The notes below the pieces were generated by a model, which ran no database searches, had not been told where the DNA came from, and saw nothing but the letters and a program-made list of their open reading frames with translations. Of a DNA stretch of 64,000 nt, positions 55,661 to 64,000 are shown in pieces. The first letter of the stretch is position 1; every line of letters starts with the position of its first letter. The position numbers and the translations under genes were made by a program. The stretch covers positions 168,994 to 232,993 of the forward strand of contig NZ_JACJQG010000002.1 in the NCBI RefSeq assembly GCF_014696435.1, given 5' to 3'. The DNA comes from Calothrix anomala FACHB-343 (lineage in GTDB: Bacteria > Cyanobacteriota > Cyanobacteriia > Cyanobacteriales > Nostocaceae).

Positions 55661-56500
55661 TCAAGCAGTTTTTATCCGTTCCCAACCTGTATATATATTG
55701 AAACGTTCTCCGCGCAGGAATCCAATTAAAGTAATTCCGAATTCTTGAGCGACAGAAACAGCTAAACTGCTAGGAGCAGAAACAGAACAAACAATTGGTA
55801 CTCCCGCAACTGTGGATTTTTGCAAAATCTCAAAGCTAGAGCGACCGCTAACCAAAAGAATATAATTATTTAAGGGTAATTCGTCACTGAGTAATGCTGA
55901 ACCAATTAATTTATCTAAAGCATTATGACGACCAATATCTTCTTGTAAATTTAATAGTTCACCTTGGGTATTAAATACAGCCGCAGCGTGTAAACCGCCT
56001 GTAGCCGTGAAGATACCTTGAGCAGCCCTAAGTTTTTCTGGTAGTTTGTAGATAATTTCTGGTGTAACTATCGGTTCTTGGGGAATTATTGCACAATTTC
56101 GCAAATGCAAAGCTTCTAGGCTGGCTTTACCGCATACACCACAAGCACTATTAGTATAAAAATGGCGTTCTAAGGGTTGTAAATCGGGAATTAATTCTTC
56201 CCGAAGTTCTACATTTACTATGTTTTGACGTTGCTGTCCGTCTATAGATTCGTCTACGCAATAACTCATGCGTTGAATATCTTTTTTAGAATTAATTACG
56301 CCTTCACTAAAAAGGAAACCAGCAGCTAATTCAAAATCTGCACCTGGTGTGCGCATGGTTACAGCTATTGTGCGCTGCTGAGAAATTAGGCGAATTTCTA
56401 ATGGTTCTTCTGTGGTGAGATTATCCAAGCGGGTGCGGATTTTGCCATTTTCTACCACACGAATATTAGCTTTTGTTTTGCTTCCCAAAGGCTTATTCAT
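55661..56500 (-). CDS. fdhD: Formate dehydrogenase accessory sulfurtransferase FdhD
   Basis: 279 residues. EEPLEIRLISQQ and TPGADFELAAGFLFSEGVI open the fold; the sulfur-carrying pair is Cys120 and Cys123 in NSACGVCGKAS; late motifs are GGLHAAAVF, EDIGRHNALDKLIG and LVSGRSSFEILQK. FdhD passes sulfur from a Cys desulfurase to the molybdenum cofactor of formate-dehydrogenase-type enzymes. The likely client, a YdeP-type oxidoreductase, is encoded just upstream on the same strand at 57478-59703, with a Uma2 gene in between. Confidence 0.92.
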   Translation of the reverse strand: MNKPLGSKTKANIRVVENGKIRTRLDNLTTEEPLEIRLISQQRTIAVTMRTPGADFELAAGFLFSEGVINSKKDIQRMSYCVDESIDGQQRQNIVNVELREELIPDLQPLERHFYTNSACGVCGKASLEALHLRNCAIIPQEPIVTPEIIYKLPEKLRAAQGIFTATGGLHAAAVFNTQGELLNLQEDIGRHNALDKLIGSALLSDELPLNNYILLVSGRSSFEILQKSTVAGVPIVCSVSAPSSLAVSVAQEFGITLIGFLRGERFNIYTGWERIKTA

Positions 56501-56654
56501 TAGTAAAATTTTTAGGAATATTATTGAATTTTTTAAATTGATTTAGGATACGTATTAATTAAAGCTTTTGGTGCGTTGCGCTACGCGACAACACACCCTA
56601 CATAACAGATATTTAGTTTTTTGAAGAATTGAATAGGATTGCTACATACTACTT

Positions 56655-57374
56655 TTACAAAGTATCTGGATCAATACCTAATTCTCGCAGTTTTGTGGCT
56701 AGGCGTTCAGCGCGTTGTTTTTCTTGTTCAGCACGTTGTTTTTCTTGTTCAGCTAGTTCCTGTTGTTGTTGTGCAAATTCTTCTGGGGTGGGAATTACCT
56801 GTGCTTCGGCGGTGAAATAGCGCAATTTACTTTCATGGATACCTAAATATAAACTTAGCTGTTGACTCCATAATAAACCTTGGGGATTTGGTTCTATAGG
56901 TTGATATGTTCCACCTAGCAAAATAAATCCAGCAAATTCTAAAGTCTTGGGATCAAACCAAAAATATTCGGGAGTACGAAAGATATCTTGATAAATTTGT
57001 TTTTTTAACCCTTTGTCAACTGATGCAGTTGTCGGTGAAAGTAATTCGATAATTAAATTGGGATATTTACCGTCTTCTTCCCAAACAATCCAACTATTAC
57101 GAATTCGGTTTTCTGTGTTGCAAACGATAAAAAAATCGGGGCCGCGTACATCTTCTGACTTGCGCTGACGTTGGCTGTAATAAATACTAATATTGCCAGC
57201 AGCAAAAAAATCATCAATATGTAAATAGTCTCGCCACCACCATTCTAAGCATTTTAATAACAGCAACATTTGCTGTAAATGTAGATATGTTTCCAAAGGC
57301 GGTTCGTCACTCAATAAATCACTGTTTGGAAATATAACATCTTCTGGTATCGGTAAATCTTTGGCGACGGACAT
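56655..57374 (-). CDS. Uma2 family (DUF820) putative endonuclease-fold protein, copy 2
   Basis: 239 residues, clear paralogue of the gene at 36277: SDEPPLETYLHLQQ, GPDFFIV, SWIVWEEDGKYPNLIIELL, YQDIFRTPEYFWFDP. The C-terminal coiled coil repeats EQEKQRAEQEKQRAERL and is different from copy 1, ending in LRELGIDPDTL. It sits between fdhD and the molybdopterin oxidoreductase without obvious functional connection and may be an inserted gene. Confidence 0.8.
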   Translation of the reverse strand: MSVAKDLPIPEDVIFPNSDLLSDEPPLETYLHLQQMLLLLKCLEWWWRDYLHIDDFFAAGNISIYYSQRQRKSEDVRGPDFFIVCNTENRIRNSWIVWEEDGKYPNLIIELLSPTTASVDKGLKKQIYQDIFRTPEYFWFDPKTLEFAGFILLGGTYQPIEPNPQGLLWSQQLSLYLGIHESKLRYFTAEAQVIPTPEEFAQQQQELAEQEKQRAEQEKQRAERLATKLRELGIDPDTL

Positions 57375-57437
57375 GGTTTTTTTGTTGGGTGATTTAATTT
57401 TATCAACAAAGGCAGAGGGCAGAAGGGGGGCAAGGGG

Positions 57438-57475
57438 GACAAATGACTATTGACTATTGACTATTGACTATTGAC
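57438..57475. repeat. Heptamer tandem repeat, unit TGACTAT
   Basis: Four to five TGACTAT units ending three bases before the stop codon of the oxidoreductase gene. Confidence 0.9.
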
Positions 57476-57477
57476 AC

Positions 57478-59703
57478 CTAATCTCTTTTTTCTAAACGCG
57501 CGATCGCATTATAATCTGGTACTCCTTCTAGGGAACGTTTAGTTTTATCTAGCAGTATGTTTCCTTCAGGCCAATGTACTTGTAAGTTACCTGGTTGAAT
57601 CGGTGCTAAATACACTTTTCCTGGTAACTCGCCTAAATCATTTTTCACAATCACGCGATCGCCATCTTGTAATCCTAATTTTGCCGCATCGTTGGCATTC
57701 ATTAACACTGCTTCTCGGAATGCGCCTGTAATGGCATCTTTCCGTTCTTGTACCATACTATTAAACTGCTTACCTCGACGGGTGGCGACAAAGAAATAAC
57801 CCGGTGGTAATTCTTTTTGCGGTGGCGTTAAAGGTGTAAAGTGCGCTTTTCCATCAGGTGTGGAGAAATTCCAGCCAAAGCACAAATGTGAACCACCATA
57901 TTGAAATTGATCGCCCTGTTGTTTTAAGTGTTGAATTCCGGCATATTGGGGAATAATTTGGGCGATCTCTTGGCGCATGGCGGCTGTATTTGGAAAGGAT
58001 AATTTATCAGCTAAATCTGGTTTGACTCGCCTTGCTAATTCCATAAATACTTCCCATTCTGGAAGCGCTTCGCCAATACGTTGTCCGGGGATTTCGGGAC
58101 TAAAAATTACTCTTCTTTCGGTGCTAGTTTCTGTTACCCCTCCGGGGATTTCATAGCGAGTTGTGGCAGGTAAAAGAACTACTGTATCTGCTGGTTCAAC
58201 TAACATTTGAATAGACAGCACAATATCCATATGTACCCGCAATGGTATTTGTTTTAAAGCAGTTTCTACATAATCGGGTTCTGGAAGTACTTCGAGGAAA
58301 TTACCGCCTACAGAAAACAACACATCTATATTTCCTTGATGGGCTGCATTTATCATTTCTGGTGCAATTAATCCGGGTGTTGTTGGGACTTCAAAACCCC
58401 ATTTTTGGCTTAATTCGGTAGCATTTTCTAAAGTTATCGGCTTACCACCAGGAAACACTGTAGCGTAACATCCCATTTCTGCACCGCCTTGTACCCCAGA
58501 ATGTCCGCGAATTGGCATTAAACCGCAGCCTTCGCGACCGACAAAACCTTTGGTAAGGGCTAAGTTGATGATACTGCGGACGTTATCTTCGCCGCATTCA
58601 TGTTGAGTAATGCCCATACTCCAAACAAATACGGCTTTGTTAGCTTCAGCAACCATTTTCGCAAAAGCATACATGCGATCGCGCCCAGTTCCAGAAAGTT
58701 TTTCTAATTCTTCCCAAGATTGGCTTGCTAGCGCTGTTTTCAGTTCTTCAAAGCCAGCAGTGTAATTTTTAACAAACGACTGATCTAGCCAATCGTTAGC
58801 AATCATGTGCTTAATTGTACCGTTCAAAAATGCCATATCTCCACCCAAGCTGACCAAAAAGAAATCTTCGGCAAACTTGGTACCAAATAAAGCACTTTCC
58901 ACAATGGAAGGTACCCAGTAGCGTTCCATTCCTGGTTCGCGGTAGGTGTTAATTACAACTATTTTTGTGCCAGCTTTTTTGGCATAGTGGAGATATTTGA
59001 CAGTAACAGGCTGATTGTTAGCTACATTTGAACCGATAAAGACTAATAAATCAGTACCAATCCAGTCTTTATAAGAACAAGTAGTAGCCCCTGCACCTAG
59101 AGTAGATTTTAATCCAGCTGTGCTGGGTGAATGACAAATCCGGGCAGCATTATCAATATTATTGCTTCCCATTGCCCGCACGGCTTTCTGGGTAGCATAG
59201 TAAGTTTCGTTAACTGTGCCGCGACTGGTAATGTAAAAGCTGAGGCGGTTTGGTGTGGTTGCACGAATGCGATTAGCAATCACTGTTAATGCTTCATCCC
59301 AAGTGATACGGCGAAAGCCTTTGTCTCCTCGCTGGCGTATCATGGGATAGGGAAGCCTGCCTAAATCCCGTAATTGAGAACTTTTTTGTGTTTGTAAGGG
59401 GGAAATATCCTCTAGTATTTCTGCATCAAAGGCTGGCATAGTATTCATTTGTAATAGTCGCAGCCTGACATTGCAGAGATGAAGCCCATCCAGCGTCCAA
59501 TCTTTCATGCCGGTGGTTCCCAAGGCGCAACCATCACAGACACCTTTATTTAGGATATTCCAAGCGTAGGGTAATTGTTTACGAGATAGCCATATTGCGC
59601 GAAAAACTTCCCAGTAGTTGTTAGGATATTGTTCGCCAATGCCGAAAGGCTTCCAACTAGCCCAGTGTTTAGGTGTCCAAAATTTCGCCGGTTTGGGCAA
59701 CAT
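57478..59703 (-). CDS. FdhF/YdeP-type molybdopterin oxidoreductase
   Basis: 741 residues. The N-terminal cluster motif CDGCALGTTGMKDWTLDGLH...C uses Cys56, Cys59 and Cys77, as in YdeP relatives, then molybdopterin-binding domains with RITWDEALTVIANRIR, RICHSPSTAGLKSTLGAGATT, LLVFIGSNVANNQPVT and the C-terminal beta-barrel (FVATRRGKQFNSM, ANDAAKLGLQDGDRVIV). YdeP-type enzymes are related to formate dehydrogenases but their substrate is not firmly known. The neighbour fdhD supports the need for a sulfurated cofactor. Confidence 0.88.
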   Translation of the reverse strand: MLPKPAKFWTPKHWASWKPFGIGEQYPNNYWEVFRAIWLSRKQLPYAWNILNKGVCDGCALGTTGMKDWTLDGLHLCNVRLRLLQMNTMPAFDAEILEDISPLQTQKSSQLRDLGRLPYPMIRQRGDKGFRRITWDEALTVIANRIRATTPNRLSFYITSRGTVNETYYATQKAVRAMGSNNIDNAARICHSPSTAGLKSTLGAGATTCSYKDWIGTDLLVFIGSNVANNQPVTVKYLHYAKKAGTKIVVINTYREPGMERYWVPSIVESALFGTKFAEDFFLVSLGGDMAFLNGTIKHMIANDWLDQSFVKNYTAGFEELKTALASQSWEELEKLSGTGRDRMYAFAKMVAEANKAVFVWSMGITQHECGEDNVRSIINLALTKGFVGREGCGLMPIRGHSGVQGGAEMGCYATVFPGGKPITLENATELSQKWGFEVPTTPGLIAPEMINAAHQGNIDVLFSVGGNFLEVLPEPDYVETALKQIPLRVHMDIVLSIQMLVEPADTVVLLPATTRYEIPGGVTETSTERRVIFSPEIPGQRIGEALPEWEVFMELARRVKPDLADKLSFPNTAAMRQEIAQIIPQYAGIQHLKQQGDQFQYGGSHLCFGWNFSTPDGKAHFTPLTPPQKELPPGYFFVATRRGKQFNSMVQERKDAITGAFREAVLMNANDAAKLGLQDGDRVIVKNDLGELPGKVYLAPIQPGNLQVHWPEGNILLDKTKRSLEGVPDYNAIARLEKRD

Positions 59704-59805
59704 AGCTAAATTTCATAGGTGAGGATGCTTCTTACAGGCTAACATTTAGGTAAGTGGGTTGGTGTAATTGACGGTTATTTGTTATTTGTCATTTGTTATA
59801 AATCA

Positions 59806-59930
59806 ATACCGTTCAGTTAACGTCAAAAACTTAAACCGCATAGGTTGGGTTTCGTTCCTCAACCCAACCTATGCGGCGATTTGTTGGGTTTCACTTCGTT
59901 CAACCCAACCTACATTTATCCTTAATTAAT
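59806..59930. repeat. Interspersed repeat E, copy 2, with 16-bp hairpin
   Basis: Perfect stem CCGCATAGGTTGGGTT / AACCCAACCTATGCGG (59836-59876) with a 9-nt loop, then a second GTTGGGTTTCACTTCGTTCA unit. It may also serve as 3' hairpin for the gene at 59954. Confidence 0.75.
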
Positions 59931-59953
59931 CACAGCCGTTGTATAGCTTATTT

Positions 59954-60826
59954 TTATTTACGACAGTTTAGTTGCTCTGTTTTATTTTGATAAGTCAATT
60001 TAACAGATGAAGCATCAGTAAATTGATTATAGGGAAGGTTAGCAATACCTACACCTTTGTCACCAATTATTTCTAAATTTAATTTCCCATCATCACCTGA
60101 ACTACCAAGATCGTATATGAGATAGTTTTTACCGTAATATGGAGCAATAAATTTTATGTTACCTACGCGATCTATAATTGGTTGGCAGATTTTGAATGAG
60201 TTAACAATTGTTGTGTAACGATGAAATTCTTTTTCTGCCCATTGTTGGCGAATTTCTGCCGAAGCTGTAACGCCTGGAAAACCGTTGTTATAAACCATCA
60301 TTAATGGTACAGCGATCGCGCAGGGAATTATGGCTCTTAATAATAAAATTAAAATATTGCGAGAAGACTTGCGGCGTTTGAATTTACAAGCAGTATGAAT
60401 TCCCACAACTGATAGAAACAGCGCAATTGGGAATATAGCAAGAATCACGCCTGGGGATAGTATGGAGGTTAAGAAAGATAAATAAAGGTGAATTAGCAAC
60501 CTACCTACTAGTAAACCCATGACACCAGCTAAAACGAGAAAAGAGGGTTCAATATCTAATTCTTGTTTAGAAAGCTGTTGAAATAGTAAAGCAGTAGTGT
60601 AGATACCGAGACAATATAATAATAGAGCGATCGCACTCCACAAACTCAGCAATTCATTAGTCTGCATTTCGCGATAGTTGAGAAAAAAATTAGTACCAAA
60701 CAATGCAGTAACTAAACCTACGCACACCGCCGAGACTGTAATTATATGGTTTCTCATCAGGCGATCGCTCCTCAAAGCATACAGCATATTTGAATATAGC
60801 CGTAGCTGAAAATTTTCATGTCTCAA
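59954..60826 (-). CDS. Hypothetical membrane protein with C-terminal soluble domain
   Basis: 290 residues from the first ATG at 60826; internal ATG codons at 60787 and 60757 are also possible starts. Five hydrophobic helices (about 28-48, 58-80, 92-115, 118-140, 158-178) are followed by a soluble domain (about 195-290) ending in LNLEIIGDKGVGIANLPY, which loosely recalls Coa1-like modules. No neighbour gives a role. Confidence 0.6.
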   Translation of the reverse strand: MRHENFQLRLYSNMLYALRSDRLMRNHIITVSAVCVGLVTALFGTNFFLNYREMQTNELLSLWSAIALLLYCLGIYTTALLFQQLSKQELDIEPSFLVLAGVMGLLVGRLLIHLYLSFLTSILSPGVILAIFPIALFLSVVGIHTACKFKRRKSSRNILILLLRAIIPCAIAVPLMMVYNNGFPGVTASAEIRQQWAEKEFHRYTTIVNSFKICQPIIDRVGNIKFIAPYYGKNYLIYDLGSSGDDGKLNLEIIGDKGVGIANLPYNQFTDASSVKLTYQNKTEQLNCRK

Positions 60827-60907
60827 AATGCCTAATTGCCTGATTATATGGGTATTTTCGGTTATATTAGCGCTTCAACAAAGGATTGCATTTGCTTGTT
60901 TCAACAA

Positions 60908-60930
60908 AAAGCTGACTTTCAGTCAGCTTT
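60908..60930. terminator. Perfect hairpin AAAGCTGACT / AGTCAGCTTT
   Basis: 10-bp stem with a 3-nt loop in the divergent spacer between the genes at 60826 and 61089. It has A and T tails on both sides, like a bidirectional terminator, but no gene ends here, so it may be a relic or a leader structure. Confidence 0.5.
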
Positions 60931-61088
60931 GCTCAATTTCTTGCGCCCTTGTGGCTGACTTTTGATTGTTGCAGTAAATGTTAAAAATTTTTAAGAACAA
61001 ATAAAATTCTATCCCCAGGCAGAAGTTAATTGCTGGAAGTTTTATCAAACTTAAATCTGTGTTTCTCTTGAATTTTTTAAGTAAAGCC

Positions 61089-61322
61089 ATGCAAAATGAC
61101 ACTGCATTATCAAAAGAAGGTAAAAAAATGTTTTTTCATACCGAATTAGTCAGATTTGGTGTGAAGTATGATAGAGCTACACAAGTTGCTAACATCTTAG
61201 CTGCGGAAAAACCAGATGAGCTTTTGACAGAAGAAGAAAAGCAACTTGTAGATGAAGTTTGTAATGAATGGCTGAATAACTATAATCGATATAAGAATAT
61301 ACAAAACTCAGCAAATTTATAA
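61089..61322 (+). CDS. Small hypothetical protein
   Basis: 77 residues from the ATG at 61089; an ATG at 61128 preceded by AGAAGG at good spacing would give 64, and a GTG at 61059 would give 87. Helical, charged (HTELVRFGVKYDRATQVANI, AEKPDELLTEEEKQL). Not recognised. Its end overlaps the convergent coiled-coil gene by 6 bp. Confidence 0.5.
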   Translation: MQNDTALSKEGKKMFFHTELVRFGVKYDRATQVANILAAEKPDELLTEEEKQLVDEVCNEWLNNYNRYKNIQNSANL

Positions 61323-61529
61323 TTCACTGCAACCATTTCTATCTTTTAATATCTTTAATATTTCTGCTAAATCTTCATGCAGAACTTGAGTATTTTCAGT
61401 TTTATCTAAGATTTTATATATAGCTAATTGGTTTTGGATAATAGTATTAGTCACTAATTCTAAATTATCTAATCTTTGGGCTAGAATATTCAAACGTAAC
61501 TTAATTTCGTTAATTTGCGTATCTATCAT
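61317..61529 (-). CDS. Small coiled-coil protein
   Basis: 70 residues with a strong heptad pattern of Ile/Leu (IKLRLNILAQRLDNLELVTN). Not recognised. Convergent and overlapping with its neighbour. Confidence 0.45.
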   Translation of the reverse strand: MIDTQINEIKLRLNILAQRLDNLELVTNTIIQNQLAIYKILDKTENTQVLHEDLAEILKILKDRNGCSEL

Positions 61530-61785
61530 AGAGTTTCTGACTATTTATAAATTATAAATATATACCATTAGATATAGGCATTTATCAGCCTGTAGATAGA
61601 GGTTTTTATTACAAAAAATAGTAACGAGCGCTACATTGAATTTAAAATAATGTTTGCGATACTCAATTATTGTTAAACGAAGAATATAAAAAGGTTAAGT
61701 TAAGACTAAGCAATGTCCGTAATATTATTCTGCCTCTAGCAATTATTCCCATGATTTTTTAATATTGGTATAAGCATATAAAAAA
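61530..61785. other. AT-rich spacer with a decayed element B fragment
   Basis: AATTTAAAATAATGTTTGCG near 61638 matches the left part of the element B copy at 6615. No gene is seen. Confidence 0.45.
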
Positions 61786-61813
61786 TTGACCCTGAGCGAA
61801 GTCGAAGGGTCAA
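61786..61813. repeat. Palindrome TTGACCCTGAGCGAAGTCGA
   Basis: Stem TTGACCCT / AGGGTCAA around GAGCGAAGTCGA; relative of the repeat at 12858. Confidence 0.75.
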
Positions 61814-61854
61814 TCTAGGTGAAAAAATTCATGCCTAAATACGATGTCAATCTG

Positions 61855-61901
61855 TTAAACAGGTAAAGCTTGACGCACTTCGATGGCTTCACCAGTTAAG
61901 C
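61855..61901 (-). pseudogene. Duplicated 3' end of miaB
   Basis: 47 bp matching 62238-62284 at 45 positions. It preserves the last 14 codons and stop of miaB in frame, one synonymous change and one Pro-to-Ala change. It also provides the stop codon of the small gene at 61896. Confidence 0.85.
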
Positions 61902-62138
61902 CGTCTCACTGTTTGGGGTTTGGGGCATTGATTCAATTAATGCGCGTAGTACTTTATTAACAGACTCAGGAGTTTTGAAAACTTTTGCCACATCTTCATC
62001 CAATACGACAACTGTTAGCCTTGGTGTTTCATTATCCCTAGCAAATCGGTTCGGTTTCGCTTTTTGGTAATCAAATTGATACTCATCTAAAAGCTCATCA
62101 TCCGAATTTTGCGCATCTTTAAAAGGTGTTTCGCTCAT
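61896..62138 (-). CDS. Small antitoxin-like protein in a miaB-tail cassette
   Basis: 80 residues: LLDEYQFDYQKAKPNRFARD followed by LTVVVLDEDVAKVFKTPESVNKVLRALIES. The D-E/Y-x-FDY-x-KAKPNRF opening and the later ribbon-helix-like stretch resemble antitoxin-type proteins common in cyanobacteria, but no adjacent toxin gene is visible. The last codon and stop lie in the duplicated miaB tail, so the gene arrived with or within the duplication. Confidence 0.6.
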   Translation of the reverse strand: MSETPFKDAQNSDDELLDEYQFDYQKAKPNRFARDNETPRLTVVVLDEDVAKVFKTPESVNKVLRALIESMPQTPNSETA

Positions 62139-62237
62139 AATCTTCTCGTTCCCTTCGAGTCGCTAAACGAGCAATAACGATCAGAATAGTATTAGATAAG
62201 CCAATACTATCTAATTTGTAATTCAGATATTACATAA

Positions 62238-63602
62238 TTAAACAGGTAAAGCTTGACGGACTTCGATGGGTTCACCAGTTAAGCTAAAAGCACGGACTTC
62301 GGTAATTTTAACTTTTACCAATTGCCCTTTAAGTTCCTTAATATCACCAGTAAAGAAGGTGAGGCGATTACCGCCTGTACGTCCCATTACCTGGGTAGTA
62401 TCTTTGGGATTTTGGTCTTCTACCAACACTTCCTCAATGCGTCCCATGTAACGTTGCGATCGCTCTGCTGCTTTGATGCCCACTAAATGATTTAATCTTT
62501 GTAGGCGATCGCTTTTTACTTCTTCACTCAGTTGATTTTCCCACAAAGCGGCTGGCGTTCCTGGGCGTGGAGAATAAGCAGCTGTATTCAATTGGTCAAA
62601 ACCGATATCTTCTACCAATTTCAAAGTATTCTCAAACTGCGCTTCTGTTTCTCCAGGGAAACCAACAATTGCATCGGCGCTAATCGATGCATCGGGCATA
62701 TAATGGCGAATTGTATCAATTATCCGGCGGTATTTTTCATGGGTATAACCGCGTGCCATTGCCTTCAACAAATCGTTATCCCCTGATTGAAAAGGAATGT
62801 GGAAGTGTTCGCAAATCTTTGGTAATTCGGCACAAGCCTTAATTAAGCGCTCAGTAAAATAACGGGGATGGCTAGTAGCAAAACGTATCCTTTCAACCCC
62901 TGGCACATCATGGACGTAATACAGCAAATCTGTAAAGGTGTGCAGGTGTCGCCCTTCTGGCGTTACTCCTGGTAAATCCCGTCCATAAGCGTCAATATTT
63001 TGACCCAGGAGGGTAATTTCCTTGTAACCTTGCTTACCTAACTCCACCATTTCGGCACGAATGGCTTCGGGTGTACGAGATTGTTCGACACCGCGCACGT
63101 TAGGCACTACGCAATAGGTACAGCGTTCGTTACAGCCGTAAATTACGTTTACCCACGCCGTAACTTTGCTATCCCGTCGCGGCTGGGTAATGTCTTCCAT
63201 AATATGTACTGGTTCGGTAGCGACAACTTGATTGCCTTCAAATACCGATTCCAGCAAATCTTTCAGACGATTGGCATGTTGTGGCCCCATCACCAAATCT
63301 AATTCGGGGACGCGGCGCAATAAACTTTCGCCTTCCTGTTGAGCGACACATCCAGCAACAATCAATGTTAAATCTGGTTGCTCGTGTTTACGCTTGGCTT
63401 GTCTGCCAAGGTAAGAATATACTTTTTGCTCCGCATTATCCCGAATGGTACAGGTATTGTAGAGAATTACATCTGCACTATTGGGATCTTCAGAAAACTC
63501 AAAGCCCATGTCTTCTAATATGCCAGCCATGCGCTCTGAGTCGGCTTTATTCATTTGACAACCAAAAGTAGTGATGTGATAGCGGCGTTTAGAAATGGTC
63601 AT
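62238..63602 (-). CDS. miaB: tRNA-2-methylthio-N6-dimethylallyladenosine synthase MiaB
   Basis: 454 residues from the ATG at 63602 (a TTG two codons upstream is less likely). N-terminal cluster Cys15, Cys51 and Cys85 ([32 protein letters not shown]), radical-SAM triad Cys157, Cys161 and Cys164 (GCNERCTYC), and a C-terminal TRAM domain. It adds a methylthio group to A37 of tRNAs. The final 14 codons and stop are duplicated 383 bp downstream; the gene itself is intact. Confidence 0.96.
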   Translation of the reverse strand: MTISKRRYHITTFGCQMNKADSERMAGILEDMGFEFSEDPNSADVILYNTCTIRDNAEQKVYSYLGRQAKRKHEQPDLTLIVAGCVAQQEGESLLRRVPELDLVMGPQHANRLKDLLESVFEGNQVVATEPVHIMEDITQPRRDSKVTAWVNVIYGCNERCTYCVVPNVRGVEQSRTPEAIRAEMVELGKQGYKEITLLGQNIDAYGRDLPGVTPEGRHLHTFTDLLYYVHDVPGVERIRFATSHPRYFTERLIKACAELPKICEHFHIPFQSGDNDLLKAMARGYTHEKYRRIIDTIRHYMPDASISADAIVGFPGETEAQFENTLKLVEDIGFDQLNTAAYSPRPGTPAALWENQLSEEVKSDRLQRLNHLVGIKAAERSQRYMGRIEEVLVEDQNPKDTTQVMGRTGGNRLTFFTGDIKELKGQLVKVKITEVRAFSLTGEPIEVRQALPV

Positions 63603-63886
63603 GGGCAATTATGCTTAAGCAGTGTTAGTTATTATCTCAGCTTTTTTCCTATTCTATCTAAATGTTGCCAGAGGACTCCCTGTGGATGCGTCAGCTTGCG
63701 TGAGAGATAAATTGCAACCAAGAGAAAACCGAGCGTAGCAAAACTTCTACATACTTTGATAGTCTATGTAGAAAATACTAAAATGATAAAACATTCAAGC
63801 AGTCGAGAGAATGCTCATAAATGCACATGAGCTTTAAACCCTTACCAATGACTAAGGGACTTCCAAATAAAAAAACATCCCAATCA

Positions 63887-64000
63887 TTACAGCAGTTTTC
63901 ACCTATTTGAACCACATCTATCGTAGGGAACACCGACAATCTTTTGGTACATACAATAATTTTACTGATGCCGTGCCCCTACAGCGTGGTCTATTTACAT
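63887..64000. mobile_element. Miniature element A, copy 4 (cut by window end)
   Basis: Left tip TTACAGCAGTTTTCA, core in the same orientation as copy 1 but with a short deletion in the left core repeat (GTAGGGAACACC), so the core's inverted repeat is broken. The right arm runs to the window end. No gene in 63603-63886. Confidence 0.8.

Noticed and set aside
60908-60930. Ordinary terminator for a flanking gene
   Set aside because: Both flanking genes start, not end, on this side, so a terminator role is not supported although the hairpin is clear.

Overview
The window looks like chromosome from a filamentous, probably heterocyst-forming cyanobacterium of the Nostoc/Anabaena/Calothrix type. 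Reasons: HIP1 octamers (GCGATCGC) occur in nearly every gene; the spacers are full of heptamer short tandem repeats (TTGGGCA, TTGACCA, GTCAACA, GGGGCTA and similar) known from Nostocales; the genes include chlL/chlN, the ferredoxin-thioredoxin reductase variable chain, a Zur-like Fur protein and many proteins of cyanobacterial type. I found no rRNA, tRNA, CRISPR array or prophage by eye.

Layout. 1-3850: end of a surface-polysaccharide cluster (O-antigen polymerase/ligase tail, Wzx-type flippase), then a membrane-anchored flavin monooxygenase. 4338-10684: mutL, a rhodanese-fold protein without its catalytic Cys, an adenosine-deaminase-family enzyme and a large hybrid histidine kinase. 11443-17339: purA, rplY, an APH/P-loop kinase fusion, two membrane proteins and ftrV. 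18148-26072: a PP2C phosphatase with zinc ribbon, an nfeD-paraslipin pair, an outer-membrane barrel, zur, purS, purQ and a Trp-rich protein. 26950-30144: the dark-operative protochlorophyllide reductase locus chlL-DUF5331-chlN. 30382-38688: an orphan ATP-grasp ligase, rbgA, a VOC protein, lepB, a Uma2-family gene and PPK2. 39631-44864: ppsA with a universal stress protein, then hypotheticals. 44883-46290: an IsrB-type element with its omega-RNA region. 46337-51167: a J-domain protein, DUF3143, the minus-strand set lysA/cdaA/uppS and a divergent GNAT gene. 51663-63602: clpC, a two-gene module ending in a retropepsin-like protein, fdhD with a YdeP-type molybdopterin oxidoreductase and a second Uma2 gene between them, hypotheticals, and miaB.

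The spacers hold most of the unexplained structure. A 132-bp miniature element occurs four times (2144, 42733, 44238, 63887), and in one copy the 64-bp core is inverted relative to its arms. A second miniature element (2136, 6615, 36002) carries a copy of the first nested in it. Others are a 144-bp element with 13-bp terminal repeats (44027), several multi-hairpin palindromes, eight sites carrying a palindrome built on GACGCGAT/ATCGCGTC, and a 63-bp-period tandem array (35276-35636). Heptamer arrays run into start or stop codons (purQ, the VOC gene), and 47 bp of the miaB 3' end are duplicated around a 336-bp cassette with one small antitoxin-like gene.

Most interesting are the IsrB/omega-RNA locus without a transposase, the core-inverting miniature element, and the miaB-tail cassette. 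All functions are inferred from sequence motifs read by eye; no searches were run.
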